Assembly: GCF_944387275.1 (NCBI RefSeq)
Contig: NZ_CALXEG010000009.1
Span: 1 to 64,000 of the forward strand
Length of the DNA stretch: 64,000 bases
Reading direction: 5' to 3'
DNA from: an uncultured Pseudoflavonifractor sp.
GTDB taxonomy: Bacteria; Bacillota; Clostridia; Oscillospirales; Oscillospiraceae
The notes under the pieces are model-generated. The model ran no database searches and was not told the origin of the DNA. It saw only the letters and a program-made list of their open reading frames with translations. The position numbers were made by a program, and so were the translations under genes. Below, one piece after another: positions 43,302 through 52,129 of the stretch. The stretch's first letter is position 1. Each line of letters begins with the position of its first letter.

Positions 43302-43623
43302 GTTGGATCTCATCAACGTGGCCTCCATCGCCGCGGCGCTGCTGGGCCTGGTTCTGGCCCTGGTGGGCTGCCTGGTCCTCTCCGTACAGGAGGGCATCGG
43401 CGTCAACCTCTCCCTGTCCCCGGTGGTCTATATCGGCGTGGCCCTGATTGTTCTGGGGCTGATCTGCTCCATTGTGGGCAACGTGCTCTATGTCAGGCGC
43501 GGCGGCATGAACCGGGCCCTGGCCAGCCTGGCCCTCTATGTAGCGGTGATCGCCTTCCTCGCCGTGCTGGTCCTGGTGGTATACACCATCTTTATCCCCG
43601 TGCTCAACCCCTCCAACGGCTGA
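43288..43623 (+). CDS. Small three-TM membrane protein
   Basis: A 111-residue hydrophobic protein with three membrane helices (about 10-32, 45-66 and 80-103) and short loops. No family is recognised. Its start overlaps the GH3 gene by 14 bases, with AAAAAGGAGGATAAAC upstream, so it is translationally coupled and probably an accessory subunit of the GH3 protein. A perfect palindromic terminator follows downstream. Confidence 0.7.
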   Translation: MKLNKLDLINVASIAAALLGLVLALVGCLVLSVQEGIGVNLSLSPVVYIGVALIVLGLICSIVGNVLYVRRGGMNRALASLALYVAVIAFLAVLVLVVYTIFIPVLNPSNG

Positions 43624-44404
43624 TATTTGCTTATCGCCAACGCCGCCAGTAATGGGTCTGCGGCGGCGGAGGACGGCACAGCCACCCCGAACTTCCGCGC
43701 CACCCCCGCGTCCGGCGGCGAATTGCCGGAATAGCGGGCTGCATCTCAAAAACCATACCGAAAACGTGAGGCGGAACAGCGCATGCGCTGTTCCGCCTCA
43801 CATTTTTATCTGCCTAAATCCAGTCTCTATCGGGACTCGATGCTCTCCAGACATGCATGGCGTAAAACTGTCCACATCTCCCGCGCCAGATGTGGAAACA
43901 TTCACTCCCTCCCGCTGTGCTGTCCTTCCCTGGCGGTCGCTTTAACAGACGCACATTTGTCTTTCTATAGCGCACCCACCTCTTGTTCCTCTGCCCTTCC
44001 GGCGCTTCGCTCCATTATATTTTCTATTCAAAATGGGACGTCTGTCCACTTATGCAAGTCTTACCGTCCTTCTTTCTTCTCTTTTCCGAAGTTTTCCTGC
44101 TGCAAGCAAATTCTCTCAGCGTCTCTCTTTTTTCTGAATATCCCGTCTGAAATCCGTCTCTGACTCAAAGACGGATTCTCATTATATGCATTTGTACCTT
44201 GAATAAAATTCATTTTAAACACTTTGTTGCAAAAGTATTTTGAAATGAAACACTTTGCAAGTCACTATTTATTCTTAAGATTCACGCTGAAACAATTTTA
44301 CTTTTTCCCAATATCATAAAGCACAGTTTACCTTTTTCACTTTTTATTTTATTGCAGCAAATTGACAAAGAAAAAATTTTTTTCGACTCTTTCACATTTT
44401 CTTC
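43624..44404. other. Gene-poor, AT-rich gap before the peptide transporter
   Basis: About 780 bases with no supportable gene. The first 150 bases end in the terminator at 43766-43807. The rest becomes strongly AT-rich, unlike the surrounding DNA, with a direct repeat AAACACTTTG at 44217 and 44248 (31 bases apart) and an inverted repeat TGAAT-AAA-ATTCA around 44200. These may be regulator sites for the operon starting at 44516. Confidence 0.5.
43766..43807 (+). terminator. Palindromic terminator after GH3 gene 1
   Basis: GTGAGGCGGAACAGCGCA and its exact reverse complement (36 bases in all), followed by ATTTTTATC. Confidence 0.75.
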
Positions 44405-44433
44405 TTGCATTATTATGCGAGACGCTATATAAT
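44405..44433 (+). promoter_or_regulatory. Promoter of the peptide transporter operon
   Basis: TTGCAT (44405-44410), 17 bases, consensus TATAAT (44428-44433), about 80 bases before the first gene. Confidence 0.7.
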
Positions 44434-44515
44434 TCATATCAAATTTGGGAAAGAGATTCAATTCAATATATTTTTTGATACTTCTTCCCATTCCCCAGGA
44501 AGGCAGGAGAATCGT

Positions 44516-45442
44516 ATGCTGAATTACATTATCAGGCGCGTGCTCATCGGTATATTGACCATGCTGTTTCTGATTACCGCCACCTTCTTCTTGATGCGCA
44601 TTATCCCGGGTTCTCCTTTCATCAACGACGACGAATCCGTGGCCGCGCAGAAGCAGTACGAGCAGCTGGAGCGCAAACACGGCCTGGACAAGCCGCTGCT
44701 GGAGCAGTACGGCATCTACATGAAGGGCCTGATCCACGGAGATCTGGGCGAGTCCCTGATCCGCAAGGGCAAGACCGTTGTGGACATCATCGGCACCACC
44801 GCCCCGGTCACCATGCGGCTGGGCCTGACCGCCTTTGTCTTTTCCATGGTGGTGGGCATCGGCCTGGGCATTGCCGCAGCCCTGTCCAAGCGCAGGTGGA
44901 TCAACAACTTCGTCATGCTGCTGTCCACCATCGGCGTCAGCGTCCCCAACTTCCTGCTGGCCGTGTTCCTGATGCTGGTGTTCTGCGTGGGGCTGGGCCT
45001 GTTCCCAACCATCGGCCTGAAGACGCCGCTGCACTACGTGCTGCCCACCATTGCCGTCTCCCTCCACCCCATCGCCATGATCTCCCGCCTGACCCGCACC
45101 AGCATGATGGAGGTCATGCGGCAGGACTACATGATCCTGGCCCGGTCCAAGGGCACACCCAAGTGGCAGGTCATCATCAAGCACGGCCTGCGCAACGCCC
45201 TGCTGCCGGTGGTGACCTACGCCGGCCCCCTGATCGCCAGCCTGCTGACCGGCAGCTTCGTGGTGGAGACCCTGTTCTCCATCCCCGGCATCGGCTCTGA
45301 ATTTGTCAGCAGCGTTACCAACCGGGACTACACCCTGATTATGGGCCTGACCATCTTCATGGGCTTCCTGGTGATCGTTATGAACCTTCTCTCCGACCTG
45401 GTGGCCGCCGCGGTGGACCCCCGGATCAAACTGGACAAGTAA
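44516..45442 (+). CDS. Oligo/dipeptide ABC transporter permease (DppB/OppB)
   Basis: A 308-residue inner-membrane permease with six membrane helices. It begins NYIIRRVLIGILTMLFLITA, the classic start of OppB/DppB, and has the ATPase-contact (EAA) loop as DYMILARSKGTPKWQVIIKH with GLRNALLPVVTYAG after it. It is the first gene of a complete five-gene importer of the peptide/nickel family: two permeases, two ATPases and a binding protein. The ATG at 44516 follows GGCAGGAGAATCGT. The neighbouring aminopeptidase implies that the substrates are peptides. Confidence 0.93.
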   Translation: MLNYIIRRVLIGILTMLFLITATFFLMRIIPGSPFINDDESVAAQKQYEQLERKHGLDKPLLEQYGIYMKGLIHGDLGESLIRKGKTVVDIIGTTAPVTMRLGLTAFVFSMVVGIGLGIAAALSKRRWINNFVMLLSTIGVSVPNFLLAVFLMLVFCVGLGLFPTIGLKTPLHYVLPTIAVSLHPIAMISRLTRTSMMEVMRQDYMILARSKGTPKWQVIIKHGLRNALLPVVTYAGPLIASLLTGSFVVETLFSIPGIGSEFVSSVTNRDYTLIMGLTIFMGFLVIVMNLLSDLVAAAVDPRIKLDK

Positions 45443-45455
45443 GCAGGTGACTGAC

Positions 45456-46400
45456 ATGAAGGAAATCATCAAGCAAGCCTCCGCCCCCCATCCGCTGCCG
45501 CCCGACGCCTTTGAGCCGCTGCCGGCCTCGGAAAAGAACGCCGAGTTCATCGCAATGGAGTCCAAGACCTTCCTGCAGGACGCCTGGCGCAACTTCCGGC
45601 GCAACAAGCTGGCCCTCATCAGCCTGTGCTTCATCATTCTCATGTGCCTGATGGCCATCTTTGTCCCCATCCTCTCCCCCTACACCTATGACGGCATGGA
45701 CAGCAGCGCCCTCAACCAGCTGCCCACCCTCCAGCACTGGTTCGGCACCGACAAGTTCGGCCGGGATATCTTCGTGCGGGTCATGTTCGGCGCCCGGATC
45801 TCCCTGGCCGTAGGCTTTGCAGCCGCCGGCATCAACATGGTGATCGGCATCGTCTACGGCGGCATCGCCGGGTACATCGGCGGCAAGGCCGACCTGATCA
45901 TGATGCGGGTGGTGGACATGCTCTACTCCATCCCCAACCTGCTGTACATCATCCTGATCATGCTCATCTTCGGCAGCAACATGTTCTCCGTACTGCTGGG
46001 CATCTGTATCTCCTCCTGGGTGGGCATGGCCCGTCTGGTCCGCACCCAGGTCATGTCCCTCAAGGAGCAGGAGTTCTCCCTGGCCGCCTTTGTCATGGGG
46101 GCCAGCAAGTCCAGAATCCTCTTCAAGCACCTGATTATCAACTCCATCGGCCCCATCATCGTGTCCCTGACCCTGATGGTCCCGTCGGCCATCTTCCAGG
46201 AGTCCTTCCTGGGCTTCGTGGGCATCGGCATCTCCGCCCCCATGTCCAGCTGGGGCACCCTGGCCAACGACGCCCGGCTGGTCATCAACAGCTATCCCCT
46301 TCAGATCGTATGGCCGGTGCTGTCCATCTGCCTGACCATGCTGGCCCTGAACTTCCTGGGCGACGGCCTGGGCGAGGCCCTGGACCCCAAGAAACGGTAG
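45456..46400 (+). CDS. Oligo/dipeptide ABC transporter permease (DppC/OppC)
   Basis: A 314-residue partner permease. It has the DppC/OppC features: a soluble N-terminal stretch, the start of the core WRNFRRNKLALISLCFIILM, the periplasmic motif HWFGTDKFGRDIFVRVMFGA and the EAA loop EFSLAAFVMGASKSRILFKH. The ATG at 45456 is preferred over the GTG at 45447, since AGGTG then lies correctly upstream. It is 13 bases after the first permease. Confidence 0.93.
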   Translation: MKEIIKQASAPHPLPPDAFEPLPASEKNAEFIAMESKTFLQDAWRNFRRNKLALISLCFIILMCLMAIFVPILSPYTYDGMDSSALNQLPTLQHWFGTDKFGRDIFVRVMFGARISLAVGFAAAGINMVIGIVYGGIAGYIGGKADLIMMRVVDMLYSIPNLLYIILIMLIFGSNMFSVLLGICISSWVGMARLVRTQVMSLKEQEFSLAAFVMGASKSRILFKHLIINSIGPIIVSLTLMVPSAIFQESFLGFVGIGISAPMSSWGTLANDARLVINSYPLQIVWPVLSICLTMLALNFLGDGLGEALDPKKR

Positions 46401-46409
46401 GTGATTGTC

Positions 46410-47408
46410 ATGTCTGTTCTCAGCGTAGAGCACCTTTCAACCGAATTTTCCACCGAGCAGGGGACGGTACGCGCCGTCCGGGATGTGTCCTTTACCGTGG
46501 AAAAGGGCGAGATCCTGGGCATTGTGGGCGAGTCCGGCTCGGGTAAAAGCGTCACCATGTTCTCCATCATGGGCCTGCTGGCGGGCAACGGCACCGTCAC
46601 CTCCGGCAAGGTCATGCTGGACGGCACCGACCTGTCCGTGTCCAGCTTCTCCTCCCCCAAGGAGTACGAGAAAAAGATGCAGGCCACCCGGGGCAATGAC
46701 ATGGCCATGATCTTCCAGGACCCCATGACCTTCCTCAACCCGGTGCTGAGGATTGAGACCCAGCTGGTGGAGCCCATCATGAATCACACCAAGCTCTCCC
46801 GGAAGGAGGCGGTGGCCCGGGCCATTGAGCTCATGCGCAAGGTGGGCATCCCCTCCCCAGAGAAGCGGATCAAGCAGTATCCCCACCAGTTCTCCGGCGG
46901 CATGCGCCAGCGCATCATCATCGCCATCGCCCTGGCCTGCAACCCCAAGCTCATCATCGCCGACGAGCCCACCACCGCCCTGGACGTGACCATCCAGGCC
47001 CAGGTGCTGGACCTGATCGCCGACCTGAAGGAGGAGTTCCACTCCTCTGTCATCCTCATCACCCACGACCTGGGCGTGGTGGCCCAGGTGTGCGACCGGG
47101 TCCTGATCATGTACGGCGGAAAGATCGTGGAGCAGGGGACCGCGGACGAGATCTTCTACTCCCCCAACCACCCCTACACCAAGGGCCTGCTCAACTGCGT
47201 CACCAACCCGGAGGCGGACGACAGCGTCCTCACCCCCATCCCCGGCTCTCCCCCCGACCTGCTCAAGCCCCCCGCCGGCTGCCCCTTCCTGGACCGGTGC
47301 GAGTACGCCATGAAGGTCTGCCGGGACTATATGCCGGATGCCACCGTATTCACTCCCACCCACTCCAGCTGCTGCTGGCTCAATCAGAAAGAGGGGGCGA
47401 GCCAATGA
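46410..47408 (+). CDS. Oligo/dipeptide ABC transporter ATPase (DppD/OppD)
   Basis: A 332-residue ATPase subunit with Walker A GESGSGKSVT, Q-loop IFQDPMTFLNP, signature FSGGMRQRI, Walker B LIIADEPTTALD and switch histidine LITHDLG. The C-terminal oligopeptide-transporter extension (PAGCPFLDRCEYAMKVC) is present, including the cysteines that in some members bind an Fe-S cluster. It starts at 46410, after GGTAGGTGATTGTC. Its stop overlaps the next gene by ATGA. Confidence 0.94.
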   Translation: MSVLSVEHLSTEFSTEQGTVRAVRDVSFTVEKGEILGIVGESGSGKSVTMFSIMGLLAGNGTVTSGKVMLDGTDLSVSSFSSPKEYEKKMQATRGNDMAMIFQDPMTFLNPVLRIETQLVEPIMNHTKLSRKEAVARAIELMRKVGIPSPEKRIKQYPHQFSGGMRQRIIIAIALACNPKLIIADEPTTALDVTIQAQVLDLIADLKEEFHSSVILITHDLGVVAQVCDRVLIMYGGKIVEQGTADEIFYSPNHPYTKGLLNCVTNPEADDSVLTPIPGSPPDLLKPPAGCPFLDRCEYAMKVCRDYMPDATVFTPTHSSCCWLNQKEGASQ

Positions 47409-48394
47409 CCGAGCCTATTTTAAAGGTAGACCAGTGCTGCACCTGGTTCGACGTGACCAAGGGCCTGCTGGCCAAAAAGCAGATCGTCAAGGCGGTCAAC
47501 GGCGTGTCCTTTGAGATCTACCCCGGGGAGTCCTTCGGTCTGGTGGGCGAGTCCGGCTGCGGAAAGAGCACCCTGGGCCGCACCATCGTCAAGATCTACT
47601 CCCCCGCCTCGGGACACATCTACTACAAGGGCACCGACATCACCACCCTGAAGGGCGCCCAGCTGCGGGACTACCGCAAGCACGTTCAGATGATCTTCCA
47701 GGACCCCTACGCCTCCCTGGACCCCCGCATGACCGTGGGCGAGATCATCCGGGAGCCCATGGACATCCACCATCTGTACACCCCCCATGAGCGCGAGGAG
47801 CGGGTGGTGGAGCTGCTCCGTACCGTGGGCCTCAAGCCGGACCACATCCGCCGCTACCCCCACGAGTTCTCCGGCGGCCAGCGCCAGCGCATCGGCATCG
47901 CCCGCACCCTGGCCCTCAACCCCGAGTTCATCGTCTGCGACGAGCCCATCTCCGCCCTGGACGTGTCCATCCAGGCCCAGGTCATCAACCTGCTGGAGGA
48001 GATCCAGGAGCGGAGCGGCCTGTCCTACCTCTTCATCGCCCACGACCTGTCCATGGTCAAGCACATCTCCGACCGCATCGGCGTGATGTATCTGGGCCAC
48101 ATCGTGGAGACCGGCCCCAGCGACGAGCTCTACCGCAATCCCCTGCACCCCTATACCCAGGCCCTTCTGTCCGCCATCCCCATCCCCGACCCCCGCACCG
48201 CCCGGGCCCGGAAGCGTATCGTGCTGGAGGGTGAGATCCCCACCCCCATCAACCCCAAGCCCTGCTGTCCCTTCGCCACCCGCTGCCCCAGGGCCAGCCA
48301 GCGCTGCTTCCAGTCCCCGCCCCCCACTGTTCAGGTAGGCGGAAGACAGGTGAGCTGCTTCCTGTACGAGGAGAGCGGCTCCTCCGCTTCCTAA
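47405..48394 (+). CDS. Oligo/dipeptide ABC transporter ATPase (DppF/OppF)
   Basis: A 329-residue second ATPase with Walker A GESGCGKSTLG, Q-loop IFQDPYASLDP, signature FSGGQRQRIGI, Walker B FIVCDEPISALD, switch histidine FIAHDLS and the C-terminal cysteine-rich extension (PKPCCPFATRCPRASQRC). It overlaps the previous gene by four bases (ATGA), so the two ATPases are coupled. The binding protein follows 29 bases later. Confidence 0.94.
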   Translation: MTEPILKVDQCCTWFDVTKGLLAKKQIVKAVNGVSFEIYPGESFGLVGESGCGKSTLGRTIVKIYSPASGHIYYKGTDITTLKGAQLRDYRKHVQMIFQDPYASLDPRMTVGEIIREPMDIHHLYTPHEREERVVELLRTVGLKPDHIRRYPHEFSGGQRQRIGIARTLALNPEFIVCDEPISALDVSIQAQVINLLEEIQERSGLSYLFIAHDLSMVKHISDRIGVMYLGHIVETGPSDELYRNPLHPYTQALLSAIPIPDPRTARARKRIVLEGEIPTPINPKPCCPFATRCPRASQRCFQSPPPTVQVGGRQVSCFLYEESGSSAS

Positions 48395-48423
48395 AAAACG
48401 CAAACGCAAAAGGAGAGAGAATT

Positions 48424-50064
48424 ATGAAGAAGTTCACACGACTGCTGGCCTGCGCCCTCAGTCTGGCCCTGCTGGCCGGCTGCGCGCCGTCCACCCCCAG
48501 CGAGACCCAGACCGGTGAAACCGGCGAGAGCACCCACACCTTTACCTACGGTCTCTCCAGCGAGCCCGACTATCTGGACCCCGCCATCTGCATGAACTCC
48601 AACACCAGCGCCGTGCTGGCCCAGCTGTACTTCCCCCTGTTCCGCTACGACGAGAACGGCAACGTCCAGAACATGGCCTGCGAGAGCTACACCGTCAGCG
48701 ACGACGGCCTGACCTACACCTTCAAGCTGGTGGAGGGCAACACCTGGAGCGACGGCCAGCCCGTCACCGCCGCCGACTACGAGTACGGCATGAAGCGCAG
48801 CATCGGCTACGGCCCCGACTCCACCTACGCCTACCTGCTGTACAGCACTGTGGCGGGCGGCGCCGAGGCCAACGCCAACATGCTGGACGTGGCCGACATG
48901 ACCGACGTGGGCATCCACGCCCTGGACGACACCACCCTGGAGATCACCCTGGCCGCCCCCTGCCCCTACTTCACCGGCCTGCTGAGCAACGTGGTGGCCT
49001 ACCCCCTCCGCAGCGACTTTGCCGTGGAGCATGAGAGCACCTGGGCCAACGACCCCGCCGTGCCCACCAACGGCGCCTTCAAGCTGGACGCCGTCCGGGA
49101 CAAGGAAGAGGTGGTCATGACCAAGAACGAGTACTACGTCTACGCCGACCAGGTCCAGACCGACACCCTCATCGCCAAGATCATCACCGACCCCCAGGCT
49201 CAGCTCTCCGCCTTCCAGACCGGCGAGCTGGATCTGGCCCTATACGTCCCCGTTGACGTGTCCGTCAACTACGCCGACGACCCCGCCCTCATCCACCTGG
49301 ACCCCGTGGTGTCCAACACCTTCCTGTGGGTGAACTGCACCGGCGAGACCAACCCCGCCCTGGCCAATGCGGACGTCCGCCGCGCCCTGTCCATGGCCAT
49401 TGACCGTGAGCAGCTGCTCACCCTGATCGGCTCCAACGACACCAAGTACCCCCTCTACGGCTACGTGCCCAAGGGCATGGCCGACGCCGACGGCGGCGAC
49501 TTCCGTGAGAACGCCGACAACCAGGAGCGGTATGCCGACTACGACCTGGAGCAGGCCAAGGCCCTGATGGAGGCCGCCGGCTACAACGAGAACAACCGTA
49601 TGCCCCTGACCATCAGCTACATCGGCACCAGCGGCAACACCGACATCTGCGTGGCCCTTCAGGCCATGTGGAAGGAGATCTACGTGGACGTGGAGCTGAG
49701 CGCCGCCGAGCAGAAGGCCTACGCCCAGGCCCGCAAGGCCGGTCAGTACGAGGTGGCCACCGGCTCCACCAGCGCCGACTACCTGGACCCCTACTACTAT
49801 CTGGAGCGCTGGGTGTCCTACAACCAGTCCTACAAGCAGGTCAACGATCCCACCTACGACTCCATGATCGAGGAGGCCAACGCCCAGACCGATCCCGCCA
49901 AGCGTATGGAGATGCTCCACGCGGCTGAGAAGTACCTGGTGGAGGACAACGCCTACACCATCCCCCTGTACGGCTCGGGCGCGCTGGCGCTGATGAACCC
50001 GGACGTCTCCGGCCTCAAGCACGACCCCACCAACTCCGTCTACTTTGACGGGCTGACTTACTGA
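48424..50064 (+). CDS. Peptide-binding lipoprotein of the ABC transporter (SBP family 5)
   Basis: A 546-residue extracellular solute-binding protein of family 5. The signal ends in a lipobox (LLAGC, Cys20). The mature protein starts with the usual FTYGLSSEPDYLDPAICMNS and contains the hallmark WSDGQPVTAADYEYGMKRSI motif (about 117-136). It captures peptides and delivers them to the DppBC-like permeases encoded just upstream. The ATG follows AAAAGGAGAGAGAATT. A stem-loop closes the transporter operon, with the peptidase gene starting 78 bases after the stop. Confidence 0.93.
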   Translation: MKKFTRLLACALSLALLAGCAPSTPSETQTGETGESTHTFTYGLSSEPDYLDPAICMNSNTSAVLAQLYFPLFRYDENGNVQNMACESYTVSDDGLTYTFKLVEGNTWSDGQPVTAADYEYGMKRSIGYGPDSTYAYLLYSTVAGGAEANANMLDVADMTDVGIHALDDTTLEITLAAPCPYFTGLLSNVVAYPLRSDFAVEHESTWANDPAVPTNGAFKLDAVRDKEEVVMTKNEYYVYADQVQTDTLIAKIITDPQAQLSAFQTGELDLALYVPVDVSVNYADDPALIHLDPVVSNTFLWVNCTGETNPALANADVRRALSMAIDREQLLTLIGSNDTKYPLYGYVPKGMADADGGDFRENADNQERYADYDLEQAKALMEAAGYNENNRMPLTISYIGTSGNTDICVALQAMWKEIYVDVELSAAEQKAYAQARKAGQYEVATGSTSADYLDPYYYLERWVSYNQSYKQVNDPTYDSMIEEANAQTDPAKRMEMLHAAEKYLVEDNAYTIPLYGSGALALMNPDVSGLKHDPTNSVYFDGLTY

Positions 50065-50075
50065 TCAGTCTTGCG

Positions 50076-50109
50076 CCAAACGGCGCGCCAACTCCGGCGC
50101 GCCGTTTGG
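50076..50109 (+). terminator. Stem-loop after the binding protein
   Basis: CCAAACGGCGCGCC / GGCGCGCCGTTTGG hairpin without a T run. It may reduce or process the transcript between transporter and peptidase rather than stop it. Confidence 0.5.
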
Positions 50110-50141
50110 TTCCCCATTACGGGCTGAGGAAAGGAACCGAT

Positions 50142-51230
50142 ATGAATTGCTCATCTGAAACCCTCTCACTGATGGAGACGCTCACCCAGGCCATCGGAGT
50201 CTCCGGTCAGGAACGGCAGGTGTGCCGCCTGCTGGCAGACTACTACAAAGACGTGGCCGACCAGGTCGTCCGCGACTACAACGGCTCACTCTTTGCCGTC
50301 AAGCGCTCCAAAGCGCCCGATCCCTTCCGGGTGATGGTGGCCGCCCACAGCGACGAGGTGGGCCTGGTGGTCCGCCAGATCCGCCCCAACGGCCTGATCC
50401 GGGCCCACATCATCGGCGGGCTGTGGGATGACGTGCTCCCCGGCGCCCGGGTGCGCATGCGCACCGACCAGGGCCGGGAATTCCGGGGCTGCGTCTCCGC
50501 CCTGTCCACCAAGGTCCTCCGGGAGCGGATCGGCAACAGCCGGGTCCCCCTGGATCAGCTCTATCTGGACTTCGGCTTTCTCAGTGAGGAGGACGCCAGG
50601 AGCCAGGGCGTGCTGGAGGGCTGTCAGATCGTAGTGGACGGCCCCTTTGAGGTGCTCAACGGCGGCCGGCGGCTGCTCTCCAAAGCCTGGGACGACCGCT
50701 TCGGCTGTATTCTGGGCGTGGAGCTGCTGCGCAGCCTGCGGGACGTGGAATTGCCCTTTGACCTGTATGTGGGCGCCGACGTGCAGGAGGAGGTGGGCCT
50801 CCGGGGCGCCCGCACCGCCTCCAACCTGGTCAACCCCGACCTGGCCATCATCCTGGACTGCACCGCCGCCAACGACGTGGAGCGCTTCGAGCCCCCCTAC
50901 GGCGGCATCGGCCAGGGCGTCATGGTCCGCTTCGCCGACGGCACCTATCTGCCCAACCGCACCATGTTTCTCGACTACCTGGACCTGCTCCGCAGCCGGA
51001 ATATCCCCTATCAGTTCCACCAGTCCAAGGGCGGCACCGACGCCGGGTGTATCAACACCTCCGGCCTGGCCGTGCCCGCCCTCACTGCCTGCATCTGCGC
51101 CCGCAACGTCCACACCGGCAGCCTGATGATCGACGCCGGAGACTATCTCCACTGTCTGGAGGCGGTCACCGCCTTTGTCTCCCAGCTGGACCGGGAGAAG
51201 CTGGAGCGCTACCGCAACAACAACGCATAA
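50142..51230 (+). CDS. M42-family aminopeptidase
   Basis: A 362-residue cytosolic metallo-aminopeptidase of family M42 (glutamyl-aminopeptidase / deblocking type, often mis-annotated as endoglucanase). Family landmarks are present: metal-site VAAHSDEVGLVV (about His69, Asp71), the bridging aspartate in KAWDDRFGC (about Asp184), the catalytic Glu pair in VQEEVGLRGA (about 216-217) and the late SKGGTDAGCIN with its conserved histidine nearby. These enzymes form 12-subunit tetrahedral particles that trim small peptides. Coming straight after a peptide importer, it probably degrades what is brought in. The ATG at 50142 follows GGAAAGGAACCGAT. Confidence 0.92.
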   Translation: MNCSSETLSLMETLTQAIGVSGQERQVCRLLADYYKDVADQVVRDYNGSLFAVKRSKAPDPFRVMVAAHSDEVGLVVRQIRPNGLIRAHIIGGLWDDVLPGARVRMRTDQGREFRGCVSALSTKVLRERIGNSRVPLDQLYLDFGFLSEEDARSQGVLEGCQIVVDGPFEVLNGGRRLLSKAWDDRFGCILGVELLRSLRDVELPFDLYVGADVQEEVGLRGARTASNLVNPDLAIILDCTAANDVERFEPPYGGIGQGVMVRFADGTYLPNRTMFLDYLDLLRSRNIPYQFHQSKGGTDAGCINTSGLAVPALTACICARNVHTGSLMIDAGDYLHCLEAVTAFVSQLDREKLERYRNNNA

Positions 51231-51247
51231 GAAAGGAAGTCTTTGCT

Positions 51248-52126
51248 ATGAGTCTGGCTACCAACCGGGACAAAATCGTCCGCCAGTCCGTCATGGGCCG
51301 GGTCCATCACCCCGTCCTCACCCCTCAGAAGGTCTACCGGGTGGGCAGCGACGGCGGCGCCCGCTTCACCCCCGCCCACGGCGCCATCACCTACGACATT
51401 GAGATCGGCGACAGCTGCATGGGCCTGGTGGGCGACCACATCGAGCCCGGCGTCAGCTCCAAGAACGCCGACGACATCGAGAACCGGGCCTACACCCACC
51501 TGTCCTGCATCGGCAACGTGGCGGAGGTGGTCACCGGCAAGGCCGCCGGCGACAAGGGCTTTGTCACCGGCACCCACGGCGGCATCGACCACGTGATGAT
51601 CTGGTTCTCCCAGGAGACCCTGAACAAGATGGTCTGCGACGACAAGATCCTGGTCAAGGCCTACGGCCAGGGCCTGGCCCTGCTGGACTACCCCCAGGTC
51701 AAGCTGATGAGCGTGGACCCCGGCCTCTTTGACAAGCTGAACATCCAGGAGGAGGACGGCCATCTGGTGGTGCCCGTGTCCGCCGTGATCCCCGCCTACC
51801 TCATGGGCTCCGGCCTGGGCGCCATGGAGGTCTTCGGCAGCGACTACGACATCATGACCCGCGACCCCGCCTCCCGGGCCGAGTTCCACCTGGAGGACCT
51901 CCGCTTCGGCGACCTGGTGTTCATCCAGGACCACCAGTGCTTCCACGGCCCGGACTACCTGCGGGGCTCCGGCACGGTGGGCGTGATCATCCACGGCGAT
52001 TCCCATCTGGCCGGCCACGGCCCCGGCGTCACCCCCATCATGACCTGCCGTGAGCCGGTGCTGGTGCCTAAGCTGGACCGGAACGCCAACATCGCCTTCT
52101 ATCTGGGCACCAAACAGCCCGGGTAA
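51248..52126 (+). CDS. DUF4438-family protein
   Basis: A 292-residue protein matching DUF4438, a family with solved structures but no settled function as far as I recall. Landmarks are VMGRVHHPVLTPQKVYRVGS, DSCMGLVGDHIEPGVSSKN and a central GFVTGTHGGIDHVMIWF with conserved histidine and aspartate that could bind metal. The late HGDSHLAGHGPGVTPIM block is also highly patterned. The ATG follows AAGGAAGTCTTTGCT, 17 bases after the peptidase gene. Its place between an aminopeptidase and an exporter suggests an enzymatic step on a peptide or amino-acid derivative, which is inference only. Confidence 0.85.
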   Translation: MSLATNRDKIVRQSVMGRVHHPVLTPQKVYRVGSDGGARFTPAHGAITYDIEIGDSCMGLVGDHIEPGVSSKNADDIENRAYTHLSCIGNVAEVVTGKAAGDKGFVTGTHGGIDHVMIWFSQETLNKMVCDDKILVKAYGQGLALLDYPQVKLMSVDPGLFDKLNIQEEDGHLVVPVSAVIPAYLMGSGLGAMEVFGSDYDIMTRDPASRAEFHLEDLRFGDLVFIQDHQCFHGPDYLRGSGTVGVIIHGDSHLAGHGPGVTPIMTCREPVLVPKLDRNANIAFYLGTKQPG

Positions 52127-52129
52127 CCC

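Noticed and set aside
39492-43406. A 1304-codon open frame opposite GH3 gene 1
   Set aside because: Mirror of the GH3 codons, no start signals or recognisable domains. The same holds for the 1050-codon frame at 54873-58025.
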